NCBI GenBank assembly: GCA_905233625.1
Contig: CAJOFJ010000001.1
Span: 216,713 to 280,712 of the forward strand
Reading direction: 5' to 3'
From: an uncultured Bacteroidales bacterium
GTDB lineage: Bacteria; Bacteroidota; Bacteroidia; Bacteroidales; WCHB1-69
DNA length: 64,000 nt
In this document: positions 48,001 through 56,903 of the stretch, piece by piece
Layout of the letters: every line of letters starts with the position of its first letter
Numbering within the stretch: the stretch's first letter is position 1
The notes under the pieces: model-generated
Told to the model about the DNA's origin: nothing
What the model saw: the letters and a program-made list of their open reading frames with translations, nothing else
The model's database searches: none
Made by a program: the position numbers and the translations under genes

Positions 48001-48121
48001 ACGATATACCTACCAGAGTATCGTGGACAACTATGAAGGCGATGATGAACTGAAGAAAGTGGCAGAGGATAAGATTGCCGCACTGGACAAAGCAGAACAA
48101 ACGGAGAATAGTGAAGAGTAG
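45056..48121 (+). CDS. Exported multi-TPR protein
   Basis: A 1021-residue protein with a signal peptide (ends near APVLAQ, about residue 31) and then tetratricopeptide and Sel1-like helical repeats to the end, for example YEYQLAKEMFQKQKYGSAQQYFKQV, SYYFQNYFRASN-like and TVRLADCYYMQKELKTAIKYYEQC. An internal ATG at 45080 (residue 9) is an alternative start with the same signal peptide. It is likely periplasmic or outer-membrane associated. The downstream gene encodes a beta-barrel, and such TPR-plus-barrel pairs recur in Bacteroidota, but the function is unknown. Its stop codon is the first element of heptad array J. Confidence 0.85.
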   Translation: MDYKKRAYMKSLFGKILIAAIVLFSAPVLAQKPAAYDSPRYEYQLAKEMFQKQKYGSAQQYFKQVYEFSEDKQQDLKADSYFYMGLCAAKLGNQDAAFLLSDFIRQYPVHAFVPQAHYHLGMYYFSKKQYKKVLEQFDEIDERVVNKDDLAEFRFKKGYSYFATGKYDEAKALMKQSSEENGPYHYRALYYLAHMAYTEKQYEAALEDFQKLQDVPEYKDEVKQYLMQIYFIQEQYDKVIAMAPSVMTESTLKSQPELYRTLALSYYNLKDFDHAEAAFKPILDNNKVQLDRNDYFAIGYTFYQNKNYTEAVKYLSKTTSKKPSDEMTQDSYYLIADCYLQKKDYQAASQNFHQASKYDFNTEIQEDAMYNFAKLQYETSNSPFNSAIKALEEYINKYPYSSRSQEANSYLASIYMSTKNYQSAINSLEKIDIKSPSLLRAYQRCTHFRALEMINNRNYKEAGKMINKSLTYPMDKTINTENLYWKAECEYRSEKYKDSYYSFQNYFRASNVNSDVNYTNAQYSYGYAAMKTSRYSEAAQSFRKYLQQSTSKDNPDMEADATVRLADCYYMQKELKTAIKYYEQCQQMGRKNADYALFQEAKCYSYLNDYDKKIEALDKLMSTYPKSTYSDDAEFELASTYHAQNEYGAAIAAYKNFILKYPKSPYIRQAHNKLAQSYLNTQDVDMAIATFKYVFETYPGSQEAKDALANLENIYTENGNTSEFFDYIKTKNMNISADKQDSISYKAAENKYMRGDCDAAIKAFNDYLRQFPNGLFAAKALYCKGDCEYASGDYDNALNSFEKLVNNYHTEYNETAYRKAASILYGKKEYARAMTYFTKLVEFASNENNMIYGNNGCMHCAYELRQYRDAYNAATNIILAGHSDNDLQNEALLIAGKSAIALSDNNNALKYLTRLSKNGDNDQCAEAAYLVALIHFNNNDLDLCEKQIKEILASNYTSEYWYASTFILYGDYYLAKGNAFQARYTYQSIVDNYEGDDELKKVAEDKIAALDKAEQTENSEE

Positions 48122-48253
48122 TTGAAAGTTGAAAGTTGAAAGTTGAAAACTGAAAACTGAAAATTTTAGATCCATAAACTCTAAACATTAAACATTAAAC
48201 ACAAAACATTAAACACTAAACTCTAAACCTTGAACTTTGAATTTTGAATTAAT
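48121..48253. repeat. Heptanucleotide array J
   Basis: Eighteen or nineteen in-phase heptads: GTTGAAA four times, ACTGAAA twice, then AACATTA, AACACTA, AACTCTA, AACTTTG and AATTTTG variants. It begins with the last base of the TPR gene's stop codon and fills the gap to the barrel gene. Confidence 0.9.
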
Positions 48254-48265
48254 ATAACAGAGATA

Positions 48266-50083
48266 ATGAAACGCATCTTCTTAACAGCAGCAATATTTTG
48301 TATAGCCGGTTGGACTTTCGGTCAAGCGATTGACACCGCCCGTTTCCGTCTGAATTTCAACCCACAGCTGAACAATATCCAGAAAATAAACCAGCAGGCC
48401 GTCATCAACGACACCGCCAAGGAAGCAGTCAAATTCGACTACTATATCACACCTATGCAGATGGATGTCAGTTTCGCCCCCACTCCCATCAAGCCCAGCA
48501 AACTGACCCCGGAAGTGGGAGAGCCCATTGCCCGCAACTTCATCAAAGTCGGCTTTGGCTATCCGCTGACCCCGTTATTGGAGTTTGCCGCCCATAATGC
48601 TGACAACAGCAAATACTCGTATGGCATCAACCTGCATCATTTTTCCTCCTGGGCGGGTCCTATCGGCAAAAAACAGAAAAATTATGCTTACGCTCCCACC
48701 AGCGACACCCGTGTGCATCTGTTTCTCACCACTTTCTTCAAAGACCAAACTCTCTATTCATCAATAGATTATAACCACGAATTAGCTCACTTATATGGCT
48801 ATGGCCAAGATGTTTTGAGAGCTAAAGGCGACTACCTCGAAGACTATTACACCAAAGACTATTACAATGAAATCCGCAACGATTTTCACCACCTGAAAGC
48901 GGAAATCGGAGTTCGTTCCAATCACCTGCCAGGAGTCAAAAAACTGAAACAAGACGTCCGCTTGAACTACAACTTTCTGTTCACCCACAACAAAACCATG
49001 GAGAACCATCTTGGCATCACTTCGTTTTTTGCCTATGACAGCCGCTTCATGAAAATCTCCGGCAGTCAGAATTACCGCCTCGATTTCAATTTGGACTATT
49101 ACAACGACCGATTCATTCAGTATATTACGAATAATCAAGGAGAAGAAGAAACCAATTTCTACCATACCAATGCTTTCAAATTCGAAGTGATTCCCAATAT
49201 GCAGTTCACAATCAAGGAATATCACATCAAAGTGGGTGTTGGTATTCCTGTGCTGCGCTCGGATTTCGCCACCCGCTGTCCCATTTATCCCGTAGCAGAA
49301 GTCCAATTGGGGATTGTGCCCGGAATATTGAGCATCTATGCCGGTGTGGATGGCAAGGCCGAATATCAGGGAATAAAGGAATTGTTATACGAAAACCCCT
49401 ACTACAACCCAAGCTTTGACGGATTGGATTTCACTCGTACCCGAATCAATATTTATGGAGGCATCAAAGGTAATTTGGTCAAGAAACTGAATTACCATAT
49501 CTCTGCCCGTTATGCCTACGTGCAGGACATGGCTTTCTTCCAACTGGATCCGGAAGCACTACTGCAAAATAAGTTCATCGTCTTATACAACGATGTAAAC
49601 CGTCTGAATGTATGCCTGAACCTTTCCTGGGATGTGATTGACCATCTATCCTTGAATTTCGAAGCCAATTACAATGGCTACTACTTCCGCAAAAACAGCA
49701 AGCTGCAATACGCCTGGTATAAACCAGCCCTGGATTTCGGTTTCGACGGCAAATACACCTTGAAAGGAAAATACATCTTCGATTTGAACTTCAAAATGGA
49801 ATTCATGAGCTGGGCACTGGCACCCCGCGATGAGAAAGGCAACATCCGCTATGACGAATCTGGCAATGTAAGCTACGAGCCCACCAAGATGAAACCCGTG
49901 TTGGATTTCGGCATCGGCTTCGAGTACCTCATCAACAAGAACTTCTCCGCCTTTGCCACCATCAACAATATCGGTTGCCAGTACTATGCCCGCTATTATG
50001 ATTTCAACAGCTTTGGCATCAACGCCTTAGTCGGCATCACCTATTCTTTCGGCAAAGAAAGCATCAAGAACAAAAAGAAATAA
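48266..50083 (+). CDS. Outer-membrane beta-barrel protein, TonB-receptor-like without plug
   Basis: A 605-residue protein with a signal peptide (about residues 1-19, WTFGQ). After a region of about 70 residues it is made of alternating aromatic strands ending with GINALVGITYSFGKE, as in an outer-membrane barrel. I see no carboxypeptidase-like or plug domain. It is encoded immediately after the exported TPR protein and before a small lipoprotein, which suggests a three-component envelope assembly; the role is unknown. Confidence 0.8.
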   Translation: MKRIFLTAAIFCIAGWTFGQAIDTARFRLNFNPQLNNIQKINQQAVINDTAKEAVKFDYYITPMQMDVSFAPTPIKPSKLTPEVGEPIARNFIKVGFGYPLTPLLEFAAHNADNSKYSYGINLHHFSSWAGPIGKKQKNYAYAPTSDTRVHLFLTTFFKDQTLYSSIDYNHELAHLYGYGQDVLRAKGDYLEDYYTKDYYNEIRNDFHHLKAEIGVRSNHLPGVKKLKQDVRLNYNFLFTHNKTMENHLGITSFFAYDSRFMKISGSQNYRLDFNLDYYNDRFIQYITNNQGEEETNFYHTNAFKFEVIPNMQFTIKEYHIKVGVGIPVLRSDFATRCPIYPVAEVQLGIVPGILSIYAGVDGKAEYQGIKELLYENPYYNPSFDGLDFTRTRINIYGGIKGNLVKKLNYHISARYAYVQDMAFFQLDPEALLQNKFIVLYNDVNRLNVCLNLSWDVIDHLSLNFEANYNGYYFRKNSKLQYAWYKPALDFGFDGKYTLKGKYIFDLNFKMEFMSWALAPRDEKGNIRYDESGNVSYEPTKMKPVLDFGIGFEYLINKNFSAFATINNIGCQYYARYYDFNSFGINALVGITYSFGKESIKNKKK

Positions 50084-50126
50084 TCTCCCTATTTCTCACA
50101 TTGATATTTAAAACAAAAATTTGATC

Positions 50127-50522
50127 ATGAAAAAAACATTTTTTATCGTTCTTTCCTGCTGCTTGCTCATTTGTTCCAGCTGCAAAAAAGAAGACCTTGT
50201 AAGCAACACCTACAGAGCCTATTTCGAGTATTATATCGCTGATGCCGGCCACCAACAGTCCGTTGAAACACTCATCAACAATTGGAATTCTGTTTGGAAA
50301 AGCGAGATTGAGCTCACCCTGATTAACACTACCACCACCGATGCGGAGGCACATACTAAATTCGAAGTTGCCGTAGCCGCTATGGTGGTCGAACAGAACT
50401 CCTGGAAACCATTCTTGGAAAACAATGACTATATGATTTACACCTTAAAAAGAACAACATCTGGCAACGAGGCTGTGCTTCGCCAGGTTAGATTTGATCG
50501 GAATGGTCATATAAACTTGTGA
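50127..50522 (+). CDS. Small lipoprotein
   Basis: A 131-residue protein with a clear lipobox (LLICSSC, Cys19). I placed the start at the ATG at 50127 (MKKTFFIVLS), two codons after an in-frame TTG at 50121. The rest shows two helices and a strand-rich end, with no recognised domain. It is the third gene of the TPR-barrel unit and is followed by a strong terminator. Confidence 0.8.
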   Translation: MKKTFFIVLSCCLLICSSCKKEDLVSNTYRAYFEYYIADAGHQQSVETLINNWNSVWKSEIELTLINTTTTDAEAHTKFEVAVAAMVVEQNSWKPFLENNDYMIYTLKRTTSGNEAVLRQVRFDRNGHINL

Positions 50523-50560
50523 TTTATTCTGTATAGTAGAGTTGTCACATTATAGAAGAA

Positions 50561-50597
50561 AAAAGAAGGGACACTTTTAAGGCGTCCCTTCTTTTTT
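50561..50597 (+). terminator. Terminator of the TPR-barrel-lipoprotein unit
   Basis: A GAAGGGAC/GTCCCTTC stem followed by six T residues; the A-rich 5' flank makes it potentially bidirectional, serving the converging minus-strand operon as well. Confidence 0.85.
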
Positions 50598-50622
50598 GTA
50601 GAGGCATTTCATGAAACGCCCC
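50598..50622 (+). repeat. GTAG-led palindrome
   Basis: GTAGA followed by an almost perfect palindrome GGCATTTCATGAAACGCC, directly after the terminator T-run. The same layout (T-run, GTAGG, palindrome) recurs at 60428-60459. Confidence 0.55.
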
Positions 50623-50639
50623 TTCCTTATTGTGAAACA

Positions 50640-52913
50640 CTACATATTCGACAGATATTCATCAATAGACTTGGCAGCATTTTTGCCCGCGCCCATAGCA
50701 AGGATTACAGTAGCGGCACCGCTGGCGGCATCACCACCGGCAAACACGCCCTTACGGGAAGTCTGTCCCTTTTCGTCCACCGCCACACAACGACGCTTGG
50801 TAATGTCCAAACCCGGAGTAGTAGCGGAAATCATCGGGTTGGGAGACGTACCCAAAGCCATAATCACCATATCGGACTCAATGATAAACTCAGAGCCCTC
50901 CACGGGCACAGGGCTTCTTCTGCCAGATGCATCAGGCTCTCCCAACTCCATACGGATGCACTTGGCCGCTTTCACCCAGCCATTCTCATCGCCAAGAATT
51001 TCCAGCGGATTCGTCAGCAGCTGGAACTGCACACCTTCTTCCTTGGCATGATGCACCTCTTCCACACGGGCAGGCAACTCTTCCTCGGACCGACGGTACA
51101 CAATATGCACCTCAGCACCCAGACGCAAAGCGGTACGGGCAGCATCCATAGCCACATTGCCACCACCAACCACAATTACCTTTTTACCCACATAATTGGG
51201 AGTATCATAACCTTCCTTATAAGCGAAAAGCAGATTATTTCTGGTCAAAAACTCGTTTGCGGAAACCACACCACAGAGGTTCTCTCCAGGAATGTTCATG
51301 AACATCGGCAAACCTGCTCCTGAAGCGATAAACACCGCTTGGAAGCCCTCTTTGTCCATCAGGTCATCCACGGTCACCGTACGGCCAATAATCACATCTT
51401 TCTCAAATTTGGCGCCTAATTTCATCACATTCTCCACCTCGTAGCGTACCACTGTTTCTTTGGGCAGACGGAACGAAGGAATACCATATACCAATACACC
51501 GCCATATTCATGCAACGCCTCAAAGACAGTCACATCATAGCCTTTCATAATCAGCTCCTTGGCACAGGTGATACCGGCAGGGCCACTACCGATAACAGCC
51601 ACTTTCTTGCCTTTCTTGGAGGCAGGCTGTTCAAACTGCACCTTGTGCTCGCGCGACCAGTCACCGACAAAACGCTCCAGTTTGCCAATAGCCAACGCAT
51701 CACCTTTCTTACCCAGCACACAGCGGCCCTCGCACTGGCGCTCTTGCGGACACACACGACCACAAACCGCCGGCAGAGCCGAATCCTGGTTAATTATACG
51801 AGCCGCATCCTCAAAACGGCCTTCCGCCACACAATGCACAAAGGCTGGAATATTAATGGATACCGGACATCCCTCCATACATTGCGGCTTTTTACATTGC
51901 AGGCAGCGCTGTGCCTCAGCCATAGCATCCTCTGCACTATAGCCCAAGCAAACCTCGTTGAAATTGGTGGCACGTACCTTCGGATCCTGTTCGGGAATAG
52001 GAATACGATGCCAACGGTCACGGGTTTCTTCACTGATACCACCCACATGGCAGACATGGCCCTCGGCCTTCTCTTCCATTTCCAATTGCTTATGACCTTT
52101 GATCGAATTATACATGGCCTGACGTTTCATCGCCAAGTCAAAATCCACCAAAGCGCCGTCAAATTCAGGTCCATCCACACAGGTGAATTTGGTCTCTCCT
52201 CCAACCGACACACGGCAAGCACCGCACATTCCCGTTCCATCCACCATCAGCGAGTTCAAACTGACCGTACATTTGATGCCCAATTCCTTGGCCAGCAAGG
52301 TCGTGAACTTCATCATGATCATCGGACCAATGGCAATCACCTCATCATAGTGTTTGCCTTCTTCTTTTACCAACTTTTTCAGCACATCGGTCACCACCCC
52401 CTGCATACCGCTGGAGTTGTCATCAGTGGTCACATACAGATGACCTGACACACTGCGCAGTTCTTCTTCAAAGATAATCAGTGACTGCATTCTGGCACCG
52501 ATAATGACATCCGGTTTTACGCCATGCTCAGCCAACCATTTGATCTGCGGATAGATGGGAGCAATACCTACACCACCGCCCACAAAGACGAAGTTCTTCT
52601 TCTTCAGTTCTTCAGGTGAAAGATGAATGAATTCTGACGGTCTTCCCAAAGGCCCTACCACATCTTCAAAATAATCGCCCACCTGGAAAGTCATCATCTG
52701 GCGGGTGGACTTACCAATCGCCTTGAAGACAATGCGGATATAACCTTCTTTGGAATCATGATCACTGATAGTCAATGGAATACGTTCCGAATTCTTCTCC
52801 ATCTTGATAATGATGAACTGGCCCGGCAGTGCAGAAGCGGCAATTCTCGGGGCTGCGATATCCATTTGACAGCAGTCGCCTGGTAATTCTTTTTTACGGA
52901 TGATTTTAAACAT
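50640..52913 (-). CDS. Fused NfnAB-type flavoprotein (ferredoxin-NADP reductase / glutamate synthase-like)
   Basis: A 757-residue fusion. The N-terminal third is a ferredoxin-reductase-like domain with a [2Fe-2S] site (Cys230, Cys233, Cys245 in MCGACRVSV...FTCVDG). The rest resembles the glutamate synthase small subunit, with two cysteine clusters (CLQCKKPQCMEGCPV and CGRVCPQERQCEGRCV), the FAD motif VIGSGPAG (about residue 440) and the NAD(P) motif VVGGGNVAMDAARTAL. In separate-subunit form this is NfnAB, which bifurcates electrons between NADPH, NAD and ferredoxin. The fused form is common in Bacteroidota under a dihydroorotate dehydrogenase B/glutamate synthase name. It fits the ferredoxin metabolism implied by korAB. 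It is 12 bp from fumC. Confidence 0.9.
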   Translation of the reverse strand: MFKIIRKKELPGDCCQMDIAAPRIAASALPGQFIIIKMEKNSERIPLTISDHDSKEGYIRIVFKAIGKSTRQMMTFQVGDYFEDVVGPLGRPSEFIHLSPEELKKKNFVFVGGGVGIAPIYPQIKWLAEHGVKPDVIIGARMQSLIIFEEELRSVSGHLYVTTDDNSSGMQGVVTDVLKKLVKEEGKHYDEVIAIGPMIMMKFTTLLAKELGIKCTVSLNSLMVDGTGMCGACRVSVGGETKFTCVDGPEFDGALVDFDLAMKRQAMYNSIKGHKQLEMEEKAEGHVCHVGGISEETRDRWHRIPIPEQDPKVRATNFNEVCLGYSAEDAMAEAQRCLQCKKPQCMEGCPVSINIPAFVHCVAEGRFEDAARIINQDSALPAVCGRVCPQERQCEGRCVLGKKGDALAIGKLERFVGDWSREHKVQFEQPASKKGKKVAVIGSGPAGITCAKELIMKGYDVTVFEALHEYGGVLVYGIPSFRLPKETVVRYEVENVMKLGAKFEKDVIIGRTVTVDDLMDKEGFQAVFIASGAGLPMFMNIPGENLCGVVSANEFLTRNNLLFAYKEGYDTPNYVGKKVIVVGGGNVAMDAARTALRLGAEVHIVYRRSEEELPARVEEVHHAKEEGVQFQLLTNPLEILGDENGWVKAAKCIRMELGEPDASGRRSPVPVEGSEFIIESDMVIMALGTSPNPMISATTPGLDITKRRCVAVDEKGQTSRKGVFAGGDAASGAATVILAMGAGKNAAKSIDEYLSNM

Positions 52914-52925
52914 GATGCTTGGTTT

Positions 52926-54296
52926 TTATAATTTCATAATTTTGTCAAATTCCTCTTCTGATAAAATTTGCAGTGCTACAGCCGCTTCTCTCAGACTTAA
53001 ATTCTTTTCAAAAGCGTGCTGGGCTATTTTGGCTGCATTGTAATAACCGATAGTCGGACTCAATTTCGTTACCAACATCAGCGAATTCTTCAGATAATAG
53101 TCAATTCTCTCCTTATTGGGCTGCATTCCTTTCAGGCAATGTTGGTTGAATGAATCCACCGCATCGGCTAAAATCCGCGCCGAGTGGAGCAAATTGGTGG
53201 CCATCAGCGGCATAAACACATTCAGTTCCAAATGTCCCTGAAAACCGCCGCAAGTCATGGCCGTATCGTTGCCAATTACCTGACAGCAAACCATGGTCAG
53301 TGCCTCGCACTGGGTAGGATTAACCTTGCCTGGCATGATGGAAGAGCCTGGCTCATTGGCCGGAATCCGCATCTCACCCAAGCCACAACGCGGTCCCGAT
53401 GACAACAAACGGATATCATTGGCAATCTTCATCAGCGACACTGCCAGACGCTTCAGCGCGCCCGACACTTCCACGATACTGTCGTGGCTGGCCATCGCCT
53501 CGAATTTATTCTCCGAATTGGTAAAATTCAAGCCCGTGAACTTATTGAGATAACCCAAAGCCATACGGTCGTAGCCATTGGGCGTATTCAGGCCGTTACC
53601 CACCGCCGTGCCGCCCAAAGGCAATTCCATCAGGTGTTTCATGGCATTTTTCAGGCATTCCAACCCATGTGCTATCTGCGACTGGTGTCCCGACAACTCC
53701 TCCCCCACCGTCAAGGGGGTAGCATCCATCAAATGCGTTCGGCCTATTTTTTTGAGGCTTCCGAATTCATCAATTTTATGCTGATATGTATTGATCAAGC
53801 TCTCTAATGCCGGCAGGGTGCGTTCTACCAACATCTTGGTAGCAGCAACACGAATGGCCGTAGGAAAGACATCATTGGTGGACTGGGATTTATTCACATC
53901 GTCATTGGCCGAGAGCAAGCGATTGCTCACATCAATATGCCCTTTCAATTCCTGTTCTGCCCAATTGACAATAACTTCGTTCACATTCATATTGGTTTGC
54001 GTACCCGAGCCTGTCTGCCACACACATAGCGGGAAATGCCCATCCAGACGACCCGCCACAATCTCGTCACAACACGCGGCAATAGCATCCCTTTTCTCTG
54101 CTGTTAGCACACCCAATTCACAATTCGCGTATGCAGCGGCCTTTTTCACGTATGCCAGCGCATAAACCACCTCCAAAGGCATCCGCTGTCCTCCAATTTT
54201 GAAATTATCGTAGGAACGTTGGGTTTGTGCCCCCCAAAGCTTGTCGGATGACACCTGCACCGTTCCCATTGTATCTTTTTCTGTTCTGTATTCCAT
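52926..54296 (-). CDS. fumC: Class II fumarate hydratase
   Basis: A 456-residue iron-independent fumarase interconverting fumarate and malate. The superfamily signature [13 protein letters not shown] is at about residues 315-327, and the substrate region [14 protein letters not shown] and the [14 protein letters not shown] segment are intact. The length is standard. It belongs to the minus-strand run that ends with the NfnAB gene, linking it to reductive carbon flow. Confidence 0.96.
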   Translation of the reverse strand: MEYRTEKDTMGTVQVSSDKLWGAQTQRSYDNFKIGGQRMPLEVVYALAYVKKAAAYANCELGVLTAEKRDAIAACCDEIVAGRLDGHFPLCVWQTGSGTQTNMNVNEVIVNWAEQELKGHIDVSNRLLSANDDVNKSQSTNDVFPTAIRVAATKMLVERTLPALESLINTYQHKIDEFGSLKKIGRTHLMDATPLTVGEELSGHQSQIAHGLECLKNAMKHLMELPLGGTAVGNGLNTPNGYDRMALGYLNKFTGLNFTNSENKFEAMASHDSIVEVSGALKRLAVSLMKIANDIRLLSSGPRCGLGEMRIPANEPGSSIMPGKVNPTQCEALTMVCCQVIGNDTAMTCGGFQGHLELNVFMPLMATNLLHSARILADAVDSFNQHCLKGMQPNKERIDYYLKNSLMLVTKLSPTIGYYNAAKIAQHAFEKNLSLREAAVALQILSEEEFDKIMKL

Positions 54297-54300
54297 CTCT

Positions 54301-54377
54301 TTATAGTTGATAAGTGATAGTTGACAATTGATAGTTGTTACTGCTCACAGCTCATAGCTCACAGCTCATAACTGTTA
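54301..54377. repeat. Heptanucleotide array K
   Basis: Eleven in-phase heptads (TTATAGT, TGATAAG, TGATAGT, TGACAAT, GCTCACA and GCTCATA alternating, ACTGTTA). It fills the gap between the porin and fumC, includes the porin stop codon and starts 5 bp upstream of the fumC start. Confidence 0.85.
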
Positions 54378-56279
54378 ATCATAGAACTTCCAATTGACAC
54401 CCACCTGGAAGTTTCGACCCATCGCAGGATAATATGGGGTCAGGAAATAATTTTGACCGATAACTCCCGACAACACATGACCGGCCCTGAAGAAGAAAGC
54501 CAAGCGCTTGATCTTCAGTGTAAGATTTAAATCCCAATAAGGATAATTACCCACTTTCAATTCTTGCTGACAATAAAACTGATGAAGAACAGGGTCGTAA
54601 CCATCCGCATAATACGGAGTGTTATACATCAGATCCATCCCTACTTGTATCTTCAACTTTCCACGCAAGACATTGAAAATGTAATACGGGGAAGCTTTGA
54701 AAGCAAACCATGGCACATTGACAGCCGGACTCCATGAATACTGCAAATACGCATTGAAATCAAAACCAAAGCCCTTCACTCTGACAGGTGCGAAAATATG
54801 GAGCTGCACCACATTTGCCGCCTTCTCCAGGATAAAAGGCTGAAAATCGGAATTCAGACGCAACATATTGTGCAACATAAAATAGTTAAATTCCAATTTA
54901 TAATTCATCATTGTCCACAACAGATTAAGTTTCAGTGTATTCTGCTTGGACCAATTCGGATTATACCACACGTTATGATTACCATAATAAAACGTGTAAA
55001 TATAATCCGGAGCATATCTGTAAAAGGAAGCAGAGCCTTCCAGGCGGTGATTCCATTTTTTCTCTATATTCCATATAACACCTATCGCCGCCTCCATGTC
55101 ATTATGGTTATAACCTCCAAATGAGTATGCCACTCGTCCCATCAAATCCAACGACCCAAACAAACGGGCATGCACACGTCCAAATAGCGTAAATGTATTA
55201 CCCTTATAATACGGGGTCTTTGCAAAAACATATTCATGCATAATTCCCGCCGACACCCTGAAAAAATACTTTTTTGAAGGCAAAGTGTCCATCGGTTTGT
55301 AATTCGACCACTGAATTGAATTCAGAATGCTATAACACCTTATTGTATCATTCGTCGTATCGGTAGATAAGTAGAAATTCTTTTGGTAAAAAGCAGTATC
55401 AAATTTATAATCCAAATAACTGGTTTTCAAGTCTTTATACTGAAAACTATGGGTTATTGTCCCATAGTAGCGTCCCTTTTTATCCTTAATGTTGACATTC
55501 TGTTGAAACAACAAATCATGCGTCCGGATTAAAGACGAACCGTGTTCAGACTTTACGGGATAACCCGTCAAAGCATCCGCGGCATTTCTCATAAATAACG
55601 AAGTGTCACGCAAGCCACCGTTTTCCTGGGCCTTCAAACGGTTAAACAGGTATGAAACGGTAAAACCATATATGCCCGCAGGCTCTTCATAATGAATAAG
55701 TGCATTTATATTGATATCTTTCACCTGTTGATTCAGGAAATATCCTGTATTGGAATAAGCGTGCATATCGAAAGCAGCGGTAAGTCCTTTGAATTTCTGC
55801 GTATGAGTGGCATCAAAGTCATACATTGTGGCTATTCCGTACGTAAAAGAGAGGTCTGTAAAAGAGGTTTGCACATTATAGAATTTCACATCGCGCTGAT
55901 TCTTCCATAACAATGGATATGGCAAGGTAATCATCGAAAAACCCGGAGACCGGTCATAGTCATAATTCAACGGCTGATGGGCCTGTCCAGGTATTCCCAA
56001 GTCCTGATACAGGTTATAATTCTTTACAAGTGGATCATACTGATGTGTCTGAGCCATGGAAGTGTCCACCGGTTTCCAACTCAATGGCCGGATCCAATGC
56101 GGTTCAACCACATCATAGAACACCGGCATAAAGTCCGGCGAGAAGGCCATCACCGAATCCACTTCATGCTTGTGAAAAGAGCGACTGTCTTCCTCCTGGG
56201 AAGTCCCATCCTCCTGGGCTTTCAATACGAAAGGCACACATAGCACAAAAAGCAGGAAAAACAGCCGAATGGTCTTCAT
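54375..56279 (-). CDS. Putative porin (PF14121-like)
   Basis: A 634-residue outer-membrane protein. I place the start at the ATG at 56279 (MKTIRLFFLLFVLCV, signal peptide to about VLKAQ); the upstream frame is open but overlaps the deaminase gene and has no signal sequence. The mature protein shows many aromatic strand pairs (for example VQTSFTDLSFTYGIATMYDFDATH), ending ...GRNFQVGVNWKFYD, typical of the Bacteroidota 'putative porin' family. The deaminase gene ends 4 bp before its start. Confidence 0.85.
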   Translation of the reverse strand: MKTIRLFFLLFVLCVPFVLKAQEDGTSQEEDSRSFHKHEVDSVMAFSPDFMPVFYDVVEPHWIRPLSWKPVDTSMAQTHQYDPLVKNYNLYQDLGIPGQAHQPLNYDYDRSPGFSMITLPYPLLWKNQRDVKFYNVQTSFTDLSFTYGIATMYDFDATHTQKFKGLTAAFDMHAYSNTGYFLNQQVKDININALIHYEEPAGIYGFTVSYLFNRLKAQENGGLRDTSLFMRNAADALTGYPVKSEHGSSLIRTHDLLFQQNVNIKDKKGRYYGTITHSFQYKDLKTSYLDYKFDTAFYQKNFYLSTDTTNDTIRCYSILNSIQWSNYKPMDTLPSKKYFFRVSAGIMHEYVFAKTPYYKGNTFTLFGRVHARLFGSLDLMGRVAYSFGGYNHNDMEAAIGVIWNIEKKWNHRLEGSASFYRYAPDYIYTFYYGNHNVWYNPNWSKQNTLKLNLLWTMMNYKLEFNYFMLHNMLRLNSDFQPFILEKAANVVQLHIFAPVRVKGFGFDFNAYLQYSWSPAVNVPWFAFKASPYYIFNVLRGKLKIQVGMDLMYNTPYYADGYDPVLHQFYCQQELKVGNYPYWDLNLTLKIKRLAFFFRAGHVLSGVIGQNYFLTPYYPAMGRNFQVGVNWKFYD

Positions 56280-56283
56280 TGTT

Positions 56284-56754
56284 TTAATAATCAATCTTAT
56301 TTTCCAGATGTATCCACTGCTGGAACACCTCTTGGGCAATAGCACGGTCGTGTTGTTCCGACCTGATTTTACGTTCCATAGCGGGCACATCCATCTCTTC
56401 GTAAATAAAAGAATCGTCAAAGCCTGCTTTTGAAGCATCTTGACGGTCGGCAGCATAATATACCCTATCAGGGCGCGCCCAGTAGATGGCTCCCAAGCAC
56501 ATCGGACAGGGTTCGCAGCTGGTATAAATCTCACAGCCGTCTAACTGAAATGAGTTCAAGTTTTTGCATGCATCCCTGATCGCCATCACCTCGGCATGGG
56601 CGGTAGGGTCGTTCAGCAGAGTGACACTGTTACTGCCACGGCCCACAATCTGGCCGTCTTTTACCACTACAGCGCCAAAAGGACCGCCCTTGCCTGTCCC
56701 GAGACATTTCCGGGACAGGGCAACGGCTTCCTCCATAAATCGTTTGTCATACAT
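56284..56754 (-). CDS. Nucleoside deaminase (guanine deaminase-like)
   Basis: A 156-residue cytidine-deaminase-fold enzyme. The zinc motif HAEVMAIRDAC supplies the His and the catalytic Glu, and PCPMCLGAIYWA supplies the two cysteines. The length and the C-terminal stretch fit the guanine deaminase (GuaD) subgroup more than tRNA adenosine deaminase, but this needs a tree. It is probably coupled to the porin gene. Confidence 0.9.
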   Translation of the reverse strand: MYDKRFMEEAVALSRKCLGTGKGGPFGAVVVKDGQIVGRGSNSVTLLNDPTAHAEVMAIRDACKNLNSFQLDGCEIYTSCEPCPMCLGAIYWARPDRVYYAADRQDASKAGFDDSFIYEEMDVPAMERKIRSEQHDRAIAQEVFQQWIHLENKIDY

Positions 56755-56785
56755 ATTTCAGTTATCTAATGCATTAAGACGTCAA

Positions 56786-56860
56786 AAGAGACTCCCCTTG
56801 AGCACGCAGTGCGAGACTCCCCTCGAACGCGAAGCGTGAGACTCCCCTGCATAGCACTCC
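56786..56860 (+). repeat. Dispersed mini-hairpin repeat
   Basis: Four GACTCCCC units separated by hairpins GCAC-GCA-GTGC (56802-56812) and ACGC-GAA-GCGT (56827-56837), then GCATAGC and ACTCCCC. The same GGGGAGT and GCGAAGC words occur at 12416-12487 and 14313-14428. The region 56861-56900 repeats the CGCCTTAACG words seen at 18330-18390. Confidence 0.75.
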
Positions 56861-56903
56861 CCTTAAACTATCTCCACGCCTTAACGCCTTCTCGTCTATA
56901 CGA

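Noticed and set aside
56280..56534. Upstream extension of the putative porin
   Set aside because: It overlaps the deaminase gene and lacks a signal peptide, whereas 56279 starts with one.
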